From NCBI GenBank assembly GCA_934102335.1, contig CAKOSP010000003.1:1-64000 (forward strand): a DNA stretch of 64,000 nt, given 5' to 3'. Position numbers and translations under genes: made by a program. This DNA is from an uncultured Bacilli bacterium. GTDB lineage: Bacteria > Bacillota_I > Bacilli_A > RF39 > UBA660. A model generated the notes under the pieces. That model had not been told where the DNA came from. It saw only the letters and a list, made by a program, of their open reading frames with translations, and ran no database searches. This document shows positions 16,044 through 25,018 of this stretch, one piece after another. Every line of letters starts with the position of its first letter. The stretch's first letter is position 1.

Positions 16044-18133
16044 TCCAAATTTACTTCAATTTCTATATCATCAGTTATAAGTGTATCTACCACTACATTT
16101 TGAGAAACAACATAACCATAACCATTTATTTTTATTTTTTTACCAATAAGTTCTGAATAAATATTAATATCATTCATGCTAAAGCCAGTCATATCTAATA
16201 ATTTTATTTCACTACTATTAGTTTTTAAAAATACACTGTTACCTGAAAATACTACACTATTTTTATTAGGATATTGATTAGTTACATATTTTCCATTGCC
16301 AATTACATAAACTTTTAAACCTTTTTCTTTTAATTTATCTACAACCTCAACAACATCTGCACTAATATAATTTTCTAAGGTTATTGGAGGATAAGAAAGA
16401 TTTGAATCTTCTTTAGTACTAGCTATTTTAGCATAAGAAGCTATTTCATCTACAGCCTTAGTCAAAGCATTAGCCAAATATGTTTTTGGTCCTTGCATTT
16501 TTTTAGTTACAATATAAATAATATATTGAGGATCTTCTTTTGGAAACATACCAGCTAAAGAAGTAACATAATTATATTCACCAGATAAATATCCCCCTTT
16601 TGGAGAAGCTATTTGAGCAGTACCAGTTTTAGCAATTAAAGTAACATTATTTGGTTGCCACATTTTAGTCAATCCATTATAAACTACATCGTACATTAAA
16701 TTTTTCATATAATCAGTAGTTTCTTTTTTATAAACTTGACCTATTTCTTGTCTTCCACCTTGGTAAACAATTTTACCTTTTTGATCAACTACTTTATCTA
16801 CAATGTATGGTTTTAAAAGCATTCCATCATTACTAATTGTTGTTAAAGCCTGCATCATTTGTATAGGAGTAATAGTCACACCTTGACCAAAAGATGCTGT
16901 AGCGAGTTCACTTTGATAAGTAAACTCCATATCCCCTGCTATTTCACCAGATAATTCAATACCTGTTGTTTTACCAAATCCCAATTTATCATAATACTCT
17001 GATAAAGTTTTAGATCCCATTCTTAATGCTAACATTGTTGCAGCAACATTTGATGAATATGCAAAACCTGTATCAAAACTTATTGTACCCCAACCTTCTC
17101 TTTTAGCATCTCTAATTACAACATCTGCAACAGGTATTTCTCCAGATTTATAAGTCTCTGCCCCATTATAATTTCCAGAATCAATTGCTGATGCAAAACT
17201 AAATATTTTCATTGTCGAACCAGGTTCATAAGATGTACTTACTAAAGGATTTAAATAAGATGTAATTGTAGATAAATCATTAGGATTAAAAGTAGGAACA
17301 GTAGCACTAGCTACAATAGCTCCTGTTTTTACATCCATAACTGATAGCAAGCCCCAATCCATTTTATAATTATCGCTTAAACTTTTTAAAGCATTCTCAG
17401 CTATTAATTGAATACTAGAATCAATAGTTAAATAAACATCCGACCCATTTTCAGCCTCAGTGCGATACTCAGGAACATTTGCCATTTTATAACCCTTAGC
17501 ATCTTGTTGATATGTAGTTGAGCCATTCTTACCACTTAAATCATCATTATAATATGATTCTATACCAAGTTCTCCATTAATCTGGCCTTCTTCATCAGTT
17601 TTAGCATAGCCAACAATATATGATGCAAAAGAACTCATTTTATAATATCTACTAGTAGAAACCACAAAATCTATACCAGGTAAATTTAAAGCCTCTATTT
17701 TTTCTTTTTGAATTTCATTAAGTTTACCAGAAGTACCAAATTCTACTTGATAAGCATCTTTATTTAATCTTTTTAAAATATCTTTTGCATCCATACCAAT
17801 TATGGGAGCTAAAGCCTCAGCAGTCATTTCTTTATCTACCACATGTTCTGGTTTTTCCATATTATCTGTTCTAGATGCAGATAAATAAGCAATTAAAGTA
17901 TATGAATTAACATTTTGAGCCAAAGCATCACCATTTGCATCATATATTGTACCTCTTGATGCTCGTAAAGTTTTTGTTACCGTATTACGGTTGTCTGCAA
18001 AATTTTTTAAATCGACACCATCAAGGTTATTTCCAAGACAAACATAAACTAATCTACCTATAATTAGGCATAATAAAAGAGCAACAGAAACCAAAACAAT
18101 TTTATATGTTTTAATTGTTACCCTCTTTTTCAT
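16040..18133 (-). CDS. pbpB: Division PBP2B/FtsI with two PASTA domains
   Basis: A class B penicillin-binding protein of about 697 residues. One N-terminal membrane helix, the dimerisation domain (TLRASRGTIYDANGDALAQN), then a complete transpeptidase domain with STMK, SSN and KTG (IAKTGTAQIA), then two C-terminal PASTA-like repeats. It crosslinks septal peptidoglycan outside the membrane. ATG 18133 is preferred over TTG 18160 because the longer form would overlap ftsL. It directly follows ftsL as in Bacillus, where PBP2B also carries two PASTA domains. Confidence 0.94.
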   Translation of the reverse strand: MKKRVTIKTYKIVLVSVALLLCLIIGRLVYVCLGNNLDGVDLKNFADNRNTVTKTLRASRGTIYDANGDALAQNVNSYTLIAYLSASRTDNMEKPEHVVDKEMTAEALAPIIGMDAKDILKRLNKDAYQVEFGTSGKLNEIQKEKIEALNLPGIDFVVSTSRYYKMSSFASYIVGYAKTDEEGQINGELGIESYYNDDLSGKNGSTTYQQDAKGYKMANVPEYRTEAENGSDVYLTIDSSIQLIAENALKSLSDNYKMDWGLLSVMDVKTGAIVASATVPTFNPNDLSTITSYLNPLVSTSYEPGSTMKIFSFASAIDSGNYNGAETYKSGEIPVADVVIRDAKREGWGTISFDTGFAYSSNVAATMLALRMGSKTLSEYYDKLGFGKTTGIELSGEIAGDMEFTYQSELATASFGQGVTITPIQMMQALTTISNDGMLLKPYIVDKVVDQKGKIVYQGGRQEIGQVYKKETTDYMKNLMYDVVYNGLTKMWQPNNVTLIAKTGTAQIASPKGGYLSGEYNYVTSLAGMFPKEDPQYIIYIVTKKMQGPKTYLANALTKAVDEIASYAKIASTKEDSNLSYPPITLENYISADVVEVVDKLKEKGLKVYVIGNGKYVTNQYPNKNSVVFSGNSVFLKTNSSEIKLLDMTGFSMNDINIYSELIGKKIKINGYGYVVSQNVVVDTLITDDIEIEVNLE

Positions 18134-18140
18134 GTTAGAC

Positions 18141-18446
18141 CTACTTTCCACTGTTTTCAATAACTTTTATATTACCATATTGATAAGATAATCCATATTC
18201 CTCTGCAACTGATTGGATATTATCAAGTGATGCAAGTTCATTAATTTGCATACTTAAAGATTCATTAGTGGCATTTTGTTTATTAATTTTATTTTGCCAT
18301 TGTTCCACTTCTATATTAGTTTTAGAAAGTAAAGCTTTACTAAAAACATTCGCAACAGGAACTAAAACTAATAATAAAACAAGTAAAAAATACATAAATT
18401 TTTCACCTTTTAATAATTTTAATTTTTTATTTTTCTTTTTACTCAT
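18141..18446 (-). CDS. ftsL: Cell division protein FtsL
   Basis: A 101-residue bitopic protein: a Lys-rich cytoplasmic tail, one membrane helix (about 18-40) and an extracellular helix with heptad-like leucines (IEVEQWQNKINKQNATNESLSMQINELASL). Sequence is poorly conserved in this family; the assignment rests on topology and its place between rsmH and pbpB. Confidence 0.85.
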   Translation of the reverse strand: MSKKKNKKLKLLKGEKFMYFLLVLLLVLVPVANVFSKALLSKTNIEVEQWQNKINKQNATNESLSMQINELASLDNIQSVAEEYGLSYQYGNIKVIENSGK

Positions 18447-18447
18447 T

Positions 18448-19362
18448 TTATATCCTTTCTACAATACGTAATTTTGCACTATGACTGCGAGTATTTTCCA
18501 TTAACTCTTTTTCACTTGGAATAATAGGCTTTTTATTAACAAGTTTTATTAATGGTTTATACTCATCAGGAATAACAGGTTCCCCTTTAAATGGTTCAGG
18601 AACTTCACTATATTTTTTAAATATATTTTTTACAATTCTATCTTCCAATGAATGAAAAGTAATAACTGAAATTCTACCGCCTTTTTTTAATAATTTAATT
18701 GCATCTGGTAAAACACTTTCTAATACTTTTAATTCACTATTTACTTCGATTCTTAAAGCTTGAAAAATATTTCTTTCAGGATGGGTCTTATAAAAATAAT
18801 TTGCCCCTACTGCGGATTTTATAACTTCAACTAATTCCAATGTTGTATTAATATTATCTTTTTGACTAACAATCTTTGAAGCTATATCTTTACTTCTTTT
18901 TTCCTCACCATACTTAAAGAAAATATCACATAATTCATTATAACTATAACTATCAATAATATCTTTAGCGGTTTTTCCATTTTGAGACATACGCATATCA
19001 AGTGGTGCATCGTGCATAAAAGAAAATCCTCTTTTTTCATCATCAATCTGTGGTGAAGAAAAACCTAAATCAAATATTATCCCATCAACCAAGGAAACCC
19101 CCTCATTTTCAAGTACCTCTTTCATATTACAAAAATTAGTATTGAAAATCTTAAAGTTATCACTTATGGTGCTGAGATATTCTGAAGAATAATCCACCGC
19201 TTGTTTATCAGCATCAAAGGCGTATAAGTATCCCCTCTTTATTTTTTGTAAAATCTCGCTGCTATGACCAGCGTACCCAACTGTTGCATCCACATACACG
19301 CCATCATCTTTAATCATAAGTCCATCAATTGCTTCATTTTTTAATACACTATAATGTTTCAT
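18448..19362 (-). CDS. rsmH: 16S rRNA m4C1402 methyltransferase RsmH
   Basis: A 304-residue SAM-dependent methyltransferase that N4-methylates cytosine 1402 of 16S rRNA. Family signatures are HYSVLKNEAIDGL at the start, VDATVGYAGHS (SAM loop), DLGFSSPQID, RGFSFMHDAPLDMRM, and ITFHSLEDRIVK. The start at 19362 follows GAGG with 6-base spacing; a codon four positions upstream is less likely. It begins one base after mraZ ends. Confidence 0.97.
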   Translation of the reverse strand: MKHYSVLKNEAIDGLMIKDDGVYVDATVGYAGHSSEILQKIKRGYLYAFDADKQAVDYSSEYLSTISDNFKIFNTNFCNMKEVLENEGVSLVDGIIFDLGFSSPQIDDEKRGFSFMHDAPLDMRMSQNGKTAKDIIDSYSYNELCDIFFKYGEEKRSKDIASKIVSQKDNINTTLELVEVIKSAVGANYFYKTHPERNIFQALRIEVNSELKVLESVLPDAIKLLKKGGRISVITFHSLEDRIVKNIFKKYSEVPEPFKGEPVIPDEYKPLIKLVNKKPIIPSEKELMENTRSHSAKLRIVERI

Positions 19363-19363
19363 A

Positions 19364-19789
19364 TTAATCCTCAAATAAATGTTCAGAAATATTTTCTAGC
19401 TCTAATGCATTATCATTCATAAATGAATTATAATCATTTTCACTCCATATTTCTAATCGATCATTTACACCAATAATAACGCATTCTTTTTTAATATTGG
19501 CATAATTACGATGAACATCACTCAAAACAATTCGACCTTGTTTATCAAATGTGCATATGCTCGCACCGGCAAAAAATGATCTTGTAAATGTTCGGGCATC
19601 TTTCTTAGTAAATGACAAAGTATTTAATTTTTCCACTAAAGCATCCCACTTATTCATCGGATAAACGTATAAGCAATGTTCAATGCCTCTTGTTATGACA
19701 AATTCATTGCCTAATTCATCACGATACTTATTTGGAATAACTAATCTTTGTTTTTCATCAAGATTATGATGAAACTCTCCCATTAACAT
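19364..19789 (-). CDS. mraZ: Transcriptional regulator MraZ
   Basis: A 141-residue protein with two SpoVT/AbrB-like repeats (GEFHHNLDEKQRLVIPNKYRDEL and ASICTFDKQGRIVLSDVHRNYA). It binds the promoter of the dcw cluster and tunes its expression. The start at 19789 follows GGGGGA; translation from 19864 would run through the operator. The usual length is about 143 residues. Confidence 0.96.
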   Translation of the reverse strand: MLMGEFHHNLDEKQRLVIPNKYRDELGNEFVITRGIEHCLYVYPMNKWDALVEKLNTLSFTKKDARTFTRSFFAGASICTFDKQGRIVLSDVHRNYANIKKECVIIGVNDRLEIWSENDYNSFMNDNALELENISEHLFED

Positions 19790-19797
19790 ATTATCCC

Positions 19798-19821
19798 CCA
19801 CTTTTTGCCACAGTCTACCAC
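19798..19821 (-). promoter_or_regulatory. MraZ-box direct repeats
   Basis: On the minus strand GTGG occurs three times at an exact 10-base period (19821, 19811, 19801), just before the mraZ start. This is the known layout of MraZ binding sites, repeats of a GTG-containing submotif spaced by 10 bases. It suggests autoregulation of the dcw operon. Confidence 0.7.
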
Positions 19822-19852
19822 TGTCTACAATAATATTAATATAAAACGCAAA

Positions 19853-19881
19853 AAAAGTAAACAATTTAGTTTACTTTTTTT
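19853..19881. terminator. Terminator after the spoVIF-like gene
   Basis: AGTAAAC-AATTTA-GTTTACT flanked by A- and T-runs on both sides. It ends the 19913-20155 gene and separates it from the mraZ promoter. Confidence 0.75.
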
Positions 19882-19912
19882 CAGTAATTAACTTATTTTA
19901 CATTAATTTACA

Positions 19913-20155
19913 CTAGAACATTTTATCTATATTACCAGGCACATCATCCTTAATTATTCTAGAAATAATTTTATCTTCTTTATCCTTTGAAATACTTTTA
20001 CCTGTGGCCTTTGAAAGTACAGATATAACCTCTCTTAAAGTATTTTCATCTTTCATCTTACCTTGATTTAATTTTTCAGCTAATGATAAAATCAAAGATT
20101 TATTAACACTAGTCTTTTTCTCCACTTTATTAAAAAAATCATCATTAAAGTCCAT
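19913..20155 (-). CDS. spoVIF: Stage VI sporulation protein F-like
   Basis: An 80-residue protein. The pattern FFNKVEKKTSVN..LILSLAEKL......DENTLREVISVLSKATGKSISKDKEDKIISRI resembles SpoVIF (YjcC) of Bacillus, a late mother-cell factor affecting GerE-dependent coat genes. The length is close to the family norm. Its own terminator follows. The identification is from pattern memory and would be confirmed by an HMM search against PF14069. Confidence 0.72.
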   Translation of the reverse strand: MDFNDDFFNKVEKKTSVNKSLILSLAEKLNQGKMKDENTLREVISVLSKATGKSISKDKEDKIISRIIKDDVPGNIDKMF

Positions 20156-20198
20156 AAGTTTCCTCCTAGACTATAATATGATTTAAAAAGAAAAAAAG

Positions 20199-20405
20199 TT
20201 ACTTTACATCATCGTAAAATAACTCATCAGGTTTCATTTTAAATACCTTAGCTATTTGTTTAGCCATCTTATAATAAAGATTTCTATTTCCAAGCTCAAT
20301 TTGACAATAATAAGAAGCACAAATTCCTAACTTCTTAGCCATATCTTGCATTGTAAATCCTTGGCTTTTTCTAACACTAATTAATTTTTCTAACCTTTTA
20401 TTCAT
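20199..20405 (-). CDS. Small HTH regulator (Xre/Cro type)
   Basis: A 68-residue DNA-binding protein that is little more than a helix-turn-helix (RKSQGFTMQDMAKKLGICASYYCQIELGNRNL). The start at 20405 is chosen because the longer frame (20435) would begin inside the promoter's -10 box. No effector domain. Its target is unknown; it is a single-gene unit between spoVIF-like and der. Confidence 0.8.
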   Translation of the reverse strand: MNKRLEKLISVRKSQGFTMQDMAKKLGICASYYCQIELGNRNLYYKMAKQIAKVFKMKPDELFYDDVK

Positions 20406-20426
20406 TTTTCCCACTTCCATAGTTAA

Positions 20427-20455
20427 ATAATACATAAATGATTGCTATTTGTCAA
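20427..20455 (-). promoter_or_regulatory. Strong sigma-A promoter for the HTH gene
   Basis: Minus strand TTGACA (20450-20455), 17-base spacer, TATTAT (20427-20432). This fixes the start of the HTH gene downstream at 20405. Confidence 0.7.
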
Positions 20456-20482
20456 CTAGAAGTTCAATTTGAACAAAATTTT

Positions 20483-21790
20483 TTATAATGATTCATCCTT
20501 ATTTTTAAATTGTAAAATAATCGGAGTTCCGGTTAAATCAAAGATTTTTCTAATTTCATTTTCCAAGTATCTTTCATAACTAAAATGAACTAAGTTTTTA
20601 TTATTTACCTCAAAAGTAATCTTAGGTGGTCTATTAGCAGTTTGTCTTACAAAATATATTTTTAATCTTTTTCCTTTATAAGAAGGCGCAGCATGTAAAG
20701 CATAAGCCTCTTCAATACAATTATTTAAAAGTGAAGTTTCCAACTCTTTTCTATTATTATTATAAGCATTAATAACTTCAGGCATTAATGTATGCATTCT
20801 TTTCTTAGTAAGTGCAGATAAATAAACTACTTTCACAAATGGAACAAACTTAAAATACTCTTTCATTTCAATATTCCATTTTTTTAAAGCCATATTTGGA
20901 TCACTTACAGTATCCCATTTATTAACTGCTATAACGATACCTTTACCAGCTTCTAAAGCATAAGACAAAATATGTTTATCATGTTCAATTACTCCCACAG
21001 AAGCATCAATAACTAATACACAAACATCACTATTATCTATAGCTTTCATACTTCTAATTAAACTATATTTCTCAATTGATTCGTAAATACTACCTTTTTT
21101 TCTCATACCTGCCGTATCAATTACAGTATACTCTTTACCTTCATATCTAAATTTAACATCTACAGCATCTCTAGTCGTACCAGCTACATTACTCACTAAA
21201 ACTCTATCTTCTTTTAAAAGAGCATTTACTAAACTACTTTTACCCACATTTGGTCTTCCGATAAAGCAAAATTTAACTGTATCATCATCAAAAATAACTG
21301 TTTCATTCATATTATTAGTTATATCATCTAAAAGTTGTTTAAATCCTAAGTTATGCTCCGCTGATACTGCATATATCTTTGAAAAACCTAATTCGTAATA
21401 ATTATAAATATTTTCTTTTCTTTTATCATTGTCTAATTTATTTACAACAACATAAACATCTTTATTACTCTTTTTTAATATATCTCTAACATAATAATCA
21501 GAAGCATCTAAATCATGTAATCCATCTACTACAAAGATTATCTTATCAGATTCTTCAACAGCAAGCTCAGCTTGAATACGAATATTTTGATTTATAGAAT
21601 CATTATCAACATAAATACCACCAGTATCTATTACATGAAATTTCTTATTATTATAAACAACACTACCATAAATCCTATCACGTGTTATTCCAGGAGTATC
21701 CATAATAATTGCTTTTTTTTCTTTAATTAATCTATTAAATATAGTACTTTTACCTACATTTGGTTTACCTATTAAGCAAATAGTTTCCAT
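20483..21790 (-). CDS. der: GTPase Der (EngA)
   Basis: A 435-residue GTPase with two tandem G domains (GKPNVGKST ... DTPG ... NKLD and GRPNVGKSS ... DTAGMRKKG ... NKWD) and a C-terminal KH-like domain. It acts in 50S ribosomal subunit assembly. The start has AAGGAG upstream. It lies 14 bases after ysxC and was probably co-transcribed with it. Confidence 0.98.
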   Translation of the reverse strand: METICLIGKPNVGKSTIFNRLIKEKKAIIMDTPGITRDRIYGSVVYNNKKFHVIDTGGIYVDNDSINQNIRIQAELAVEESDKIIFVVDGLHDLDASDYYVRDILKKSNKDVYVVVNKLDNDKRKENIYNYYELGFSKIYAVSAEHNLGFKQLLDDITNNMNETVIFDDDTVKFCFIGRPNVGKSSLVNALLKEDRVLVSNVAGTTRDAVDVKFRYEGKEYTVIDTAGMRKKGSIYESIEKYSLIRSMKAIDNSDVCVLVIDASVGVIEHDKHILSYALEAGKGIVIAVNKWDTVSDPNMALKKWNIEMKEYFKFVPFVKVVYLSALTKKRMHTLMPEVINAYNNNRKELETSLLNNCIEEAYALHAAPSYKGKRLKIYFVRQTANRPPKITFEVNNKNLVHFSYERYLENEIRKIFDLTGTPIILQFKNKDESL

Positions 21791-21804
21791 ATATACTCCT
21801 TTCT

Positions 21805-22386
21805 TTATAATGAACTTTCAATTATATTATAAACAACATCTTTTCCTTTTTTAGTAATTGTAGAAAATGGAACAAAAGGATTTTCTTCTGTTAACTTTAA
21901 AGTATCATTTATTAATTTATCTTGTTTAATTCTTCCATTTTTTGTAATTTTATCATACTTAGTAGCAATAACAACAATATCTTTATTATAGTATTTTAAA
22001 TAATCATACATTAAAACATCATCTTCAGTAGGCTTATGACGATAATCTACTAATAAAAAAGCTTTTTTTAAGTTAGGTCTAGTCTTCAAGTATTCCTCAA
22101 TCATTAACCCAAACTTTTTTTGAGTATCTTTACTGGTACTAGCATAACCATATCCAGGAACATCAACTAAATAAAAAGAATTATTTATTAAATAGAAATT
22201 TAATGTTTGTGTTTTACCAGGCTTAGATGAAGTTCTAGCAAAGTTTTTTCTTTCAATAATAGTATTAATAAAACTAGATTTTCCGACGTTAGATCTACCC
22301 AAAAGTAAAAACTCTGGTAAATTATCAGTAGGATACTGACTTACTCTAACCGCAATCTTAGGTTCGCATACATTTTCAATGCGCAT
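21805..22386 (-). CDS. ysxC: Ribosome biogenesis GTPase YsxC (EngB)
   Basis: A 193-residue single-domain GTPase with G1 LGRSNVGKSSFIN, G3 DVPGYGYA and G4 ATKYDK, needed for 50S assembly. ATG 22386 is preferred over the ORF's upstream codon because GGTGAT precedes it. In Bacillus it follows lonA; here it precedes der. Confidence 0.96.
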   Translation of the reverse strand: MRIENVCEPKIAVRVSQYPTDNLPEFLLLGRSNVGKSSFINTIIERKNFARTSSKPGKTQTLNFYLINNSFYLVDVPGYGYASTSKDTQKKFGLMIEEYLKTRPNLKKAFLLVDYRHKPTEDDVLMYDYLKYYNKDIVVIATKYDKITKNGRIKQDKLINDTLKLTEENPFVPFSTITKKGKDVVYNIIESSL

Positions 22387-22437
22387 AAAAATCACCAAAC
22401 TAATTATATAATAACATAAAAAAAAAAGCAAATTAGC

Positions 22438-23277
22438 CTACTTATGTATTAAGATATTTCCTTTTTTTGATTCCAAAATTATTTGATTCCAAATTTGACT
22501 TTCCACAAATCTTTTCTTCTTGGGATGAACTAAATATCTAATTGAAAGCATAACATAATCATCGACCACATTAGTATATATAATTGGTTCTAAGTGATTA
22601 TAATAAATTCTATAATCTTTCATTGCTTCTTTCATGTCTCTTTTCATTTTTGAAGGGATAGTTTTAACAATTTCATTTTTATTAATAATATTATAAAGTA
22701 TTTTTTTAGTTTTTTCTAAATCACTATCTAAATTTACTTTAACATATATTTCACTCCACACATACTTTATTGCTTTAGTATAGTTTTTAATTTTTTTACT
22801 AAAAACAAAAGAATTAGGAATTTCAATTATAATACCTGTAGATTGATCTTTATCCCCAACTTCTAATAAATTAAAACTACATAAATTAATATTTATAACA
22901 TCGCCAATAGTACCATCAATTTCTATCCTATCTTCCACTTTAAATGGTTTACTACTTTTAATATAAAAACCAGCAAAAAGATTAAATAGCACATCTTTTA
23001 AGGCCAAAGCTATTGTTGCAGAAGTTATACCTATAATTGTAAAAACATTATTGATATTTTCTTTCCACAGAAAAAGACAAACAAATAAAATTGCAAACAA
23101 TCTAAATAATTTTAATCCTTTATTTATAATATAAATTATTTTTTCATTTTTATTATACTTGGTATTAAAGTATATTAACATTTTACATATAAACCATATT
23201 ATAAAAATTAAAGCAATTGTTTCAAATATCGTATTTAAATACGGAACCTCTATATTACCTCTAAAAATATTTATCAT
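22438..23277 (-). CDS. MscS-family mechanosensitive channel
   Basis: A 279-residue membrane protein with three hydrophobic helices, the third (TSATIALALKDVLFNLFAGFYI) being the pore-lining helix, followed by the beta domain (FKVEDRIEIDGTIGDVININLCSFNLLE). It releases solutes on osmotic downshock. Of normal size for the small MscS/YkuT type. Confidence 0.9.
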   Translation of the reverse strand: MINIFRGNIEVPYLNTIFETIALIFIIWFICKMLIYFNTKYNKNEKIIYIINKGLKLFRLFAILFVCLFLWKENINNVFTIIGITSATIALALKDVLFNLFAGFYIKSSKPFKVEDRIEIDGTIGDVININLCSFNLLEVGDKDQSTGIIIEIPNSFVFSKKIKNYTKAIKYVWSEIYVKVNLDSDLEKTKKILYNIINKNEIVKTIPSKMKRDMKEAMKDYRIYYNHLEPIIYTNVVDDYVMLSIRYLVHPKKKRFVESQIWNQIILESKKGNILIHK

Positions 23278-23338
23278 AAAATATTTATACTCCTTCGTGA
23301 GCTATACATACTAACACATTTAAAATAAAAAGTAAAGT

Positions 23339-23668
23339 CTACATAAATAAAGCTTTAACTACTTCCCAAACACTAGAAAACCCACCACCTAAAATTTTGC
23401 AAGACATATTTCCTAAGTTATCACTTATTTTTGTAAATTTATTTGCATAAACTTTTTCTTCATCTAAAACATATTCATTTGTATCTACTTCTACCCCATT
23501 TTTAACATCTTCCTCAAACTTAGAAATTTGTTCACTAGTATAAGTTGATTTTAAATGCATTTTATTTTCATAATAACCACTAACATTTAAAATATAAGAA
23601 ATTAAAAAAGCTAAAAAAAGTATCGTTAAAACTTTAAATAATACATTATTTTTCTTTTTTTCATTCAT
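23339..23668 (-). CDS. YqxA/DUF3679-like membrane protein
   Basis: A 109-residue protein with one N-terminal membrane helix (about 10-28) and a small extracellular part. Its start overlaps the spoIIP stop by 8 bases with GGAGG upstream. In Bacillus yqxA occupies exactly this place after spoIIP and has the same size and topology. Sequence similarity is faint, so the name rests mainly on position. Confidence 0.55.
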   Translation of the reverse strand: MNEKKKNNVLFKVLTILFLAFLISYILNVSGYYENKMHLKSTYTSEQISKFEEDVKNGVEVDTNEYVLDEEKVYANKFTKISDNLGNMSCKILGGGFSSVWEVVKALFM

Positions 23669-24578
23669 AAGTTGCCTCCAAATAATCTGCTATAACATCA
23701 GCTAAAATCTTAATTGTATTATTAATTTCTTCCAACGTATTTTCTGGACCTCCAACTTCTATCAATAAAGTATTCGAATGAAAATCTTGATTATAAACCC
23801 CGTTTACACCCGCACCTTTTTTCTTCATAATTCCTCTAGTTAAATTTTTATTTTTTTGTATAATCCTATTATTCAAATTCATTGCAAAATTCAAATTATT
23901 TTCATAAGTAGTATATTCTAATCCTATTACAAATAGCACTTTAGCATATCCCTTTCCATCAATATCAACTGTTGTAACATTTTTCTTGGAAGAATCCCTA
24001 TGTAAATCAATAAATATTTTCAAAGAATCATTATTTTTATAAGCTTCTTCTAAAAGAATTCTACTTGCCTTATATGAATATCCATATTTCCAATTATTTT
24101 GTCTTAAAATATCCACTACAGATTTTTTTTCTACCAAAGCTCCAATATTTCTAGCTTTTAAATATTCTTTTAAAATGTAATCAGCAGTTACAACTGTGGG
24201 GTTTATAGAAAATGCTTCTAATGATGAATTACTATATTCTTCTTTAGGGTGACTATTAAAAATATAAACAACATTATCAAAATTTTGATCTTCTTTAATC
24301 TCAACAACAGTTGAGCTATCTTTAGTTTCTAATTGCTTATTAAACATGTAACTTATTAAAAAACTAGGACTTTTCAAATCATATAAATTACCTATATCCA
24401 TGCTTTCAGTCGAATTTTTAAATAACAAATCAACTATAACTGAATCATCTTTACTTAATTTAGTTTTATAAAAATAATTAAGTAAAGCAAAAAAAGAATA
24501 GATAAAGACATTTATTCCCAAAAATAAAATTAACATTTTTTTTAAGTTATTTTTCTTACCTTTAAATCTTTTTTTCAT
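23661..24578 (-). CDS. spoIIP: Stage II sporulation protein P (SpoIIP)
   Basis: A protein of about 305 residues from the ATG at 24578 (the frame is open 28 codons further). One N-terminal membrane helix, then an amidase/endopeptidase domain with VYIFNSHPKEEY, the IDLHRDSS zinc-site segment, SRGI-like LTRGIMKKK, NGVYNQDF and LIEVGGPENTLEEINNT. SpoIIP cuts peptidoglycan with SpoIID and SpoIIM during engulfment of the forespore. It is divergent from rpsT, as in the rpsT-gpr-spoIIP neighbourhood of Bacillus (gpr absent here). Confidence 0.92.
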   Translation of the reverse strand: MKKRFKGKKNNLKKMLILFLGINVFIYSFFALLNYFYKTKLSKDDSVIVDLLFKNSTESMDIGNLYDLKSPSFLISYMFNKQLETKDSSTVVEIKEDQNFDNVVYIFNSHPKEEYSNSSLEAFSINPTVVTADYILKEYLKARNIGALVEKKSVVDILRQNNWKYGYSYKASRILLEEAYKNNDSLKIFIDLHRDSSKKNVTTVDIDGKGYAKVLFVIGLEYTTYENNLNFAMNLNNRIIQKNKNLTRGIMKKKGAGVNGVYNQDFHSNTLLIEVGGPENTLEEINNTIKILADVIADYLEATYE

Positions 24579-24707
24579 ACTATCACTACTACTAAAGTAA
24601 AATAAAAATTCAAAAAAAGTTGTCATATTAACGAATATTAATAAATTACTTGAAAAAAACATTCATATTTGTTAAAATAAGTTAGTAATTACGGAAGGAG
24701 ATTTAGT

Positions 24708-24971
24708 ATGGCTAATATTAAAAGTTCTAAAAAAGCAATCAAAGTTATAGCAAAAAGAACAGAAAATAATCACGAACCAAAAATGAGAGTTCATAACTTA
24801 ATCAAAAATATTGAAAAAGAAATTGCTAGCAACAATAAAGAAAATGCTACTACTTTAAACAAAGACTTACAAAAATATATGGATAAAGCAGTAAGCAAAG
24901 GCTTAATTAAGAAAAATACAGCAAATCGTGAAAAATCAAGAATTAACGAAAAAATAAAAAATATGAAGTAA
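24708..24971 (+). CDS. rpsT: 30S ribosomal protein S20
   Basis: An 87-residue, very basic, helical protein starting MANIKSSKKAIKV, with GGAAGGAG upstream. It binds 16S rRNA. It is monocistronic and divergent from spoIIP. Confidence 0.97.
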   Translation: MANIKSSKKAIKVIAKRTENNHEPKMRVHNLIKNIEKEIASNNKENATTLNKDLQKYMDKAVSKGLIKKNTANREKSRINEKIKNMK

Positions 24972-25018
24972 CAATTGTTTACTTTATTTTTTTTTGATAT
25001 TATTAATATGGTGATATT

